From: Fomitopsis serialis
Taxonomy: Eukaryota; Basidiomycota; Agaricomycetes; Polyporales; Fomitopsidaceae
Assembly: GCF_022376445.1 (NCBI RefSeq)
Contig: NW_025955322.1
Span: 1-39,745 of the forward strand
DNA length: 39,745 nt
Direction: 5' to 3'
In this document: one piece after another, positions 33,320-39,745 of the stretch
Layout of the letters: every line of letters starts with the position of its first letter
Position numbering within the stretch: position 1 is the first letter of the stretch
The notes under the pieces: generated by a model
Database searches by the model: none
Told to the model about the DNA's origin: nothing
What the model saw: the letters and a program-made list of their open reading frames with translations, nothing else
Made by a program: the position numbers and the translations under genes

Positions 33320-34655
33320 GACGACAGTGGCAAGCTTCTGTAGCCGTGACAATTTGTATGAAGGACAGACACAGTAGTAGAGTTTTACGATTGCGCGACG
33401 TCCAATATCCGTTCGAAGATGGCTAGCAACGAGGAGACCCTAGACACATGCACGTACAAACGTACTTACAGATCAGCAGTACTCGCCGAGTGGCTTGAGG
33501 TTCATTGCCGGATTTGGTATGGCCGCGTGGCTTGCCTACGCCAGCGTAAATAACGCCGTGACGGCCCGCCCGGCGGCCCACGTTTGTTCTGTACTACTAT
33601 GCAGTCTGTGTAGTGTCTTAAGTATCCAGTCAAACATTCACTGGCAACGGCGTTTGCTACAGGATTCACAAAGGCGTAGGTCTACCCGCAGGCCTACTTA
33701 CAACTGGAAACTTGAATTCTACCGTGACTAGGCCCTCAGAAGTGAGTTAATTATACGCGCTTCCATACTGGCTGGAGAGCAGTGACGGTACGAGAGATGT
33801 CCGTCGCATGAACCGTGTATACTCGCTCGCTGGCTAATGCTAGGTACAGCTTGCCACGATCACTTCCAGTAACTAGTGCCTATGCGATCCGAGTCATTGG
33901 CACACCGATACATTGTTACGTCGGTATCAAAGAGCAAGCGCGGTCAATGGTTAATGTTCCATTGGCCAATATTGGTATGTTGTTCTCTCAGACCTCCTGC
34001 ATGGGGTACTGACTGGCCGCTAGCGCTCTATCTAGTGCTTCAAGGGACTCCTATGTGAGCTTCTAAGCCGACATTGCGCGGCGAATACACTAGTGTTCTG
34101 TTCGAGTCAAGGCCCTCAGCTAACGCTGACTTGCCTTCTGGCTGCAAGAAGCCATGTGGGACGCTGGCTACGGGTGAACTGCGGCGTTACGAGTCAAAGC
34201 TGCTGTACAATTATGACCACAAGTTGGAGGGCGTCTTACAGAAAATTTCTGTCGGGCTCTGTCCGTATTTTTGAACCGTGTGAGTGATGATGTGCTTTGG
34301 TTTTCATCTTACCTCTACCGATTCGCGGCTGAATGCGATTCAAGACAGCCAGCAACCACACAAGCCAAATGGGTCCTGCCAGGAGATGGGCTCGTGGGCG
34401 TAAGACGGTAACAGTTTAATGAGATTTGAGCTTGTGCAGTCCCAAGAAACAAACAGATGCCTCGCAAGGCATAGGTCACGGTAACTGGCACCGCTGAGGC
34501 CTATCTAGGCCGTCGTATACAGCATTGGGCTCGAACCGCCCATGGATGGCGAATCCTTCTGGTATAGGTGGTGACGTGGCTGCTATCTTCCCAGTGCAAA
34601 TGACGCGCAAGTCAAAGTTCAGTCGGTGCATTTGGAGATCTGCAAAGCATCCGTG
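33320..34655. other. Intergenic stretch upstream of the coiled-coil and P450 genes
   Basis: The two genes diverge from here. Only short frames are present. A hydrophobic open stretch near 33496-33580 (RFIAGFGMAAWLAYASVNNA) is not started by ATG at a convincing position and has no continuation I can support. Confidence 0.4.
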
Positions 34656-34663
34656 TTATAAGG
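34656..34663 (+). promoter_or_regulatory. TATA-like element of the P450 gene
   Basis: TTATAAGG lies about 50 bp upstream of the ATG at 34709. The assignment is by position. Confidence 0.4.
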
Positions 34664-34708
34664 GAATCAAGGACAGCCCCTTTCACCTATCTCGTCTTGC
34701 TGGAAACC

Positions 34709-37010
34709 ATGTTCCAGGACTCGTTTTCTTCAGCTTATGCCTGGATCATGATGCCTTTGGTGTGCGTCATGGGCCTTGTCTACTTGCTCGGTCTAAGCAA
34801 TCCCCGGCGCCGTCTCCCTCCCGGTCCAAAGCGTATTCCTGTCTTAGGCAACGCCCATCAGTTGCCCTCAAGCTCCCAGGAGCAGACCTTCAAGTCGTGG
34901 GCGGATGAATACGGTGGATTTCGCAGTACTTAGACGACATTCGACCAATCTCACGCTGGCTACACCCGCAGGCGATCTGGTCTATGCCGACTTCTTCGGG
35001 TGCCGCACGCTCATCATCAACTCGCCCAGCATCGCGCGGGACCTCCTGGACAAGCGGGGCGCGATCTATTCGAGCCGTCCTCGACTTGTCACACAGGTCG
35101 AGCTGTACGTCGCACCCTCCCCTTATCGCTCGCATTGACACTGACCGGCGAACCCAGGATAGGCTGGTATCCTAACACGGCTTTTCTGCCGTACCAAGCC
35201 GCGGGGCGGCGTATGCAGCGCCGGTGGATCCAGGCAGCGTTCGGCGAGAAGGATGCGATACGGAAGTACGACAGCCTACAGCTGCGGGAGATTTGCACCT
35301 TCCTGTCGAACCTCATGCACACGCCCGCAGACTTCACGATGCACATCACGCGGTACGTCACAGCTGTAGTGTGAAGGCCGGGGGTGTGCAGAGCTCCCGA
35401 TGGACCATGATCGCTGAGTGCCTTCGTTCGCACCTAGGTACACCGCGGCACTCATCCTCGAGTCTGTGTATGGGCACCGAATCACGTCCTTGGACGATGA
35501 GTATGTAACGCTGATGGACCATGCCATGGACGCAACCAACGCGACCGGTCCGGCAGGAAGCGGGATAGCGGACATCTTTCCACTTCGTTAGTCTTCAATT
35601 GTGCTGACTGCGAAGCCTTGATGAGATATTGACCGCTGACCGCTGATCTGTTATAGTCAAGTACGTCCCGGCGTGGATGCCTGGGGCAGACTTCAAGCGC
35701 AAGGCAATGTACGCCAGGGAACTCGTATGGCGCGCTAATCATCTCCCATACAATATGGTCCGCAAAGCGGTGGTGGGTCCACACTTGCAAAGCATAGATG
35801 GAACTGTATCGTTGACACCGTCCAACTAGACGTCGGGAAGTGCACGGCCTTCGTTCGTTTCCGAATTGATCGAGAAAGCAGAGAAAGCGGGCCGGCTTGC
35901 CGAGGACGAGGACTACATCCGGTACGCGGCGGGCGTGTTGTACTCTGGTACGTCCCAAATTGAGTGCTCTACGAAACCTGTGAATTTAACAGTAGCTACT
36001 GCCAGCTGGGACGGATACGGTATGCTATCGGGCAATGGCGCAATGGTCGATACTGAAACACTAGGGTGTGACGAATAGACGAAGACGGTGCTCCGGACAT
36101 TCTTCCTGGCGATGGTCCTCTACCCGGAGGTGTACCATAAGGCCCAAGCGGAAGTCGACCGCGTCGTCGGGAACAGCCGACTACCCACTCTTGAGGACAG
36201 ACCGAACCTGCCATATCTCGATTGCATCCTGAAGGAGACGTATCGGTGAGTACTACCTGCAGCCGTGCAAGACGAGGATCGAGTCTCACATCTATGGTGG
36301 GCAGCTGGAATCCACCTGTCCCACTGGGTCACATACGTTCTGTTGTGAGCAACCGGCAGTCGCTAACGTTTGCAAATCTTCACAGGCATACCTCACTATC
36401 TGACGGAGGATGACGAGTATGAGGGCTACCATGTGCCTGGGGACTCCACGGTCATAACCAACCTGTGGTACCGTGTGATCATACAAAAAAAAGGCTCTAT
36501 GCAAAGCTCACCGACGTCCAACAGGTCAATGACACACGACGAGAGGACATACGACGCCCCTGCCACGTTCCGTCCGGAACGCTTCCTCGATGCGACAAGC
36601 TCAGACGGGGAACTCGAAGATCCTCGCAACATCGTCTTCGGGCATGGTCGACGGTCCGTGCTTTGCTCTGTCCGAAAGCCTTCCTCCACGTCTCAGCCCT
36701 GACATTCAGGCTCTGCCCCGGACGCCTATTCGGGGACGCATCCGTCTTTCTGGCGATAGCCGGCGTCGCGGCGACGCTGAACATCGACAAAGCCCGGGAT
36801 GCTGAGGGCAACGTCATTACGCCAGAAGCGAGGTTCTTCTCTTCCTTGATCAGGTCAGTCCGTCTACGGACAATGCTCACGAGAGTATATTGGGCTCACG
36901 CCGCGTCACTGTCCGACAGCTATCCTGAGGCGTACGATTGTGACATCAGGCCGCGTTCTCCTGCTGCGATGAGTCTTGTTGCAGAGACGCTGGCGAGCAT
37001 ATCAGCGTGA
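34709..37010 (+). CDS. Cytochrome P450 monooxygenase, membrane-anchored
   Basis: Thirteen exons close in phase to 521 residues: 34709-34913, 34972-35104, 35158-35352, 35438-35586, 35657-35772, 35830-35947, 36006-36019, 36079-36245, 36305-36327, 36386-36467, 36525-36653, 36710-36853 and 36920-37010. A hydrophobic anchor (about 10-30) and the hinge [16 protein letters not shown] place it on the ER membrane. The I-helix oxygen-activation motif AGTDTT (306-311), ExxR as ETYR (363-366), PERF as TFRPERFL and the heme loop FGHGRRLCPGR with ligand Cys402 are all present. It oxidises a small molecule using P450 reductase; the substrate is not predictable. The apparent stops inside the locus all fall in introns. 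The I-helix motif depends on a 14-nt exon. The family cannot be fixed here, though the style is that of expanded basidiomycete CYPs. Confidence 0.93.
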
Positions 37011-37425
37011 TATGAGCGTACTAGTGCACGTTCCTCTCACCGATCTGATTACCGGCATGCATGATGCTGTCAGTAGTGCGATGAAGAACGTGCTTTTTAG
37101 TGAGTTAGGTAATCCCCGAGGTATCCCAGAAACTGGCAACCTTTGCAGCAGCGCGATGGTTTCACTATCATGACCCGACACTGCTGGTCCGAGACATGAG
37201 GTCGGCGTTCATATCCATACTTGCGTTACACAGCGACGAGATACAACAGGTCTGTCCATCGCCCTCTACGTTCCGATGTGCCAGCGACGTACGTCCGCTG
37301 CGCCACCGGATGGTACTTATGACGGTGTTACGGGATCCTGGAGGAAAGCCTCACGTAAGAATGGAGAAAGGACACAAATCGTACGCAGGCCCGCCTACCG
37401 AGTGATCTGAGGGGGATATCGTCAG
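37011..37425. other. Convergent intergenic region, no gene seen
   Basis: This lies between the P450 3' end (plus) and the decayed coiled-coil gene (minus). Short frames only. Confidence 0.5.
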
Positions 37426-39512
37426 TTAGACATGTAACGTAGACGTGCGATCAGTGTGATACGAACCTGGGTAAAGAGTCGAGGACGAAGGGTCACGGTC
37501 CGACATCTCAGCTCCTGTATGACTGCGCTGCCTTTTACTCGGTGGTTCCCCATCTGATAGTACTATACTATCATCAGATGAGAGGGCATCCAGCCAACTC
37601 ACGCTGCGCCGTTTGGCTGAGGAGCCCCGTCGGCGCTGAACGTCAGTGTCGGATTTCCGCGAAGTGTCGTCAGAAGGCATCCTTTTTGGGTGCAGCTCCT
37701 CATGCAGGCGATGGTTAAACCCGACACACTGGAGACCGATGACCTGCACCCTTAAGATGCCCATCTCGTACATCTCGGGTATTGTCCTTGCTACCGCGTT
37801 GGTTGGGGGCGCTTTGGGTGCCGTTTGCCACGTGAGCGCCTCTTCTAAGTCATCGACCACCACTGTCCCGTCCAATTGCTTCCATATACGATTCGATATT
37901 ATGAGTGACGTAGAAGTGATACGTCGTGTTGTGATGCTCACCCGAGAGAAGCGCGTGTCAATCACTTTTCAAGTGTATATCACGCGGGCCCTCCACCGTC
38001 TTATACGTGCCGACGTAATAGAGGTCATCGTCATGAGTATGAAAGAGCTCGAACGTTCCTTTTGGTATATACGTCGCAGATCGGGGTACGTATGGCGTCC
38101 ATTTCCTGCAGCGTGGTCTGGAATCATACCCAAACCCCGGACAACACGCAATGCATGCTGCGAGTCGGGTAGCCACATGCAGGCATCATTCACCGTCAAC
38201 CTAGGAAACTGCTTATGCCCTCATGGAAACAATCGGACACGCGGCGGGACCCCGGCTAGCATGGTGATATCCAGCGTGAACTACAACGAATATCACGAAA
38301 AAAGTTACTGACCGGCAGCTTGACCGGTAAGAGGTGGAGAGATCAACTGTGACCGGGGGAGCAGGCAGTGCGCGCATACGGTCCATGAAGCTCCTGAACT
38401 AAGCACATGGAGGACGTCAGCATTTGCTGCACATAAACGGGATTATACACTACAATACCATCTGAGTGCCCTTACTACGGAATCTGGGTGGATGCACCAG
38501 CTTTGGTCGCCGAGTCGCCGGTGGCTGACAGCCTTGACACCTCCTGACGTATGGTTAGCATGCGATGGCATGGCGGATGCTCCGGTGGAAGCCGACCTTC
38601 TTCGCGGCAACGAGCTCGCTGTCACGTTGTTGAGCTGCTGTCGACAGTTGGTCTCGGCCGCAGCAGCTATTGCACGCTGTCCAGCTGCACGAACGCGGGT
38701 CTCGTAATGCCGCAATCTGTATGAGATGGAGAAGCATCAACCGTTGATAAGAGTTCTTCACGCCCGAATATTAAATCTTCACCTCATTATCCCGACTGGC
38801 CACGATTGCTTCTATCCGTGCGATCTTTGTGCGCTGCCTGCACATTCTTGACAACCTTCCTTCGCGAGCACTTGAAGCGCATTTTTGCTCTGTGCCAATT
38901 CATCGGCGAGAGCCTTGACCTGCAATTCAACAATGAGACGTATACGCGATAGCCGAAAGGCAGCGAGATCAATACCTTTGCCTCCACCTCAAATGTGGCA
39001 CGTTCCTCGGAACACCACTTAGCAACGATGAGAAGCAACAGCCAGAGATTGCACACTCACTGCTTTATTTCGGCGGGTCTGCTCGGTGGCAAGTAGACTT
39101 GAGACTCGCTGGAGCTGCAACGGAGAACACCGTCAGCGGCACGGAGACAAGGGCGAGCCAGAGACGTGCCTCGTCTAAATTCGATGCCACTCTAGCAGCA
39201 GTTCGCAGTTCACTTAATTCCTACGTGTATGCAACGGACACGAATACTAGTATCGGGTATCAAATCTACACACAGCATGAAGTGACATAGTAGCGGAAGC
39301 TTCGAGCCTCTTCTCAGCTTCTGTCAATGCTGCTCGCAATTCATCTTTTTCCTGAGCATCGTAACTGCGTCAGTACAGCGTAACGGCAACAACATCCGCA
39401 TCAGACTTACTTTCTCCGACGCAGTCAGTTGTGACTTCACGTTAGTGTATCTCTGTTCCAGGAATTGTTGGAACTCTTCCTGCAGCCAGGGGCTTGCGGT
39501 TGGTAAGGACAT
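37426..39512 (-). pseudogene. Decayed paralogue of the coiled-coil/DUF6697-like gene
   Basis: Segments follow the 31223-33319 gene in order: start MSLPTASPWLQEEFQQFLEQ (39512-39411), EKDELRAALTEAEKRLEAS, LQRVSSLLATEQTRRNKA, ERATFEVEAK, VKALADELAQSKNALQ, RALPAPPVTVDL, ACMWLPDSQHALRVV, FELFHTHDDDLYYVGTYKTV and MGILRVQVIGLQCVGFNHRL, ending at 37426. Compared with the intact copy, the reading frame slips inside conserved exons at several places: near 38855, near 38610, near 38345, near 38135 (before GFGYDSRP) and near 37970 (an extra base in an A run). The exon equivalent to AHSTALLRQD is not found. Most slips are single-base losses. The tail differs, with Ser/Asp/Arg-rich sequence. The locus spans 2,087 bp against 2,097 bp for the intact gene, so it has decayed by point indels and not by large deletion. 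Confidence 0.78.
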
Positions 39513-39745
39513 GACGGCGCGGCACTTTCCAAGTCTAAGTCTCGACAGAGGCCGACGTCCGAGAGGAGTGTTCTTTGAACTGACTGAAGCGACTCAGGCT
39601 GCCGAGTGCCTGTGGGACGCAGGTTGTGGCCCGGGCCACACTCGGACTCGGAGTCGTGCCACCGTGTCGCCATTGCCGCATATAGCTTAGTTACACGGCT
39701 GACAAATGCACCCACATTCGGTACAAGATCGCTCAGACTCAGCAG
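39513..39745. other. Right end of window, no gene seen
   Basis: Upstream flank of the decayed coiled-coil gene. Only short frames without family resemblance. Confidence 0.45.

Noticed and set aside
35941..36078. Apparent loss of the P450 I-helix motif and an in-frame stop
   Set aside because: Two introns flanking a 14-nt exon explain it; the joined sequence is SAGTDTTKTV.
36640..36720. Apparent loss of the P450 heme-binding cysteine
   Set aside because: A 56-bp intron splits the motif; the joined exons read FGHGRRLCPGR.
1..39745. tRNA, rRNA, CRISPR, prophage or bacterial operon structure
   Set aside because: No cloverleaf-like tRNA, repeat-spacer pattern or phage gene was seen. Intron density shows eukaryotic nuclear DNA.

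Overview
This is nuclear DNA from a filamentous fungus, most likely an agaricomycete basidiomycete. Genes on both strands are broken by many short introns (mostly about 45-90 bp, GT-AG). Several proteins are typical of mushroom-forming fungi: sedolisin peptidases, a membrane-anchored P450, small secreted proteins and a coiled-coil protein resembling DUF6697. I saw no operon, phage, CRISPR, tRNA or rRNA signal. Exon maps were built by hand from reading frame, splice consensus and protein-family motifs, and for most genes the exon lengths close in phase.

Layout. 1-4.1 kb: no confident gene. 4.4-5.3 kb (+): small secreted protein with a conserved His and an Asn-Cys-Gln motif. 6.9-8.1 kb (-): mitochondrial Fe-S assembly protein ISA2, head to head with 8.5-10.5 kb (+) N-acetylglucosamine-6-phosphate deacetylase. 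10.8-11.3 kb (-): tentative small gene. 11.5-13.0 kb (+): nicotinamide-nucleotide adenylyltransferase. 13.5-21.4 kb: an inverted pair of two-gene units. Each unit has a sedolisin (S53) peptidase followed on the same strand by a YCII-domain protein, on the minus strand at 13.5-16.6 kb and on the plus strand at 17.7-21.4 kb. The plus-strand peptidase is broken by a 438-bp MITE. 22.2-24.7 kb (+): family X DNA polymerase with single-base frameshifts. 24.9-27.1 kb (-): glutaryl-CoA dehydrogenase in 16 exons. 28.5 kb (+): tentative 81-aa secreted peptide. 29.6-30.9 kb (+): SGNH esterase with one frameshift. 31.2-33.3 kb (-): intact coiled-coil/DUF6697-like gene. 34.7-37.0 kb (+): intact cytochrome P450. 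37.4-39.5 kb (-): decayed paralogue of the coiled-coil gene.

Housekeeping genes (ISA2, NagA, NMNAT, GCDH, Pol X) are interleaved with accessory, secretion- or degradation-type genes (two S53 peptidases, SGNH esterase, P450, small secreted proteins). Nothing suggests one pathway-dedicated cluster. The most informative structures are the inverted peptidase-YCII duplication, the transposon that breaks one copy just upstream of its catalytic serine, the intact/decayed coiled-coil pair around the P450, and micro-exons of 8 and 14 nt that encode active-site segments.
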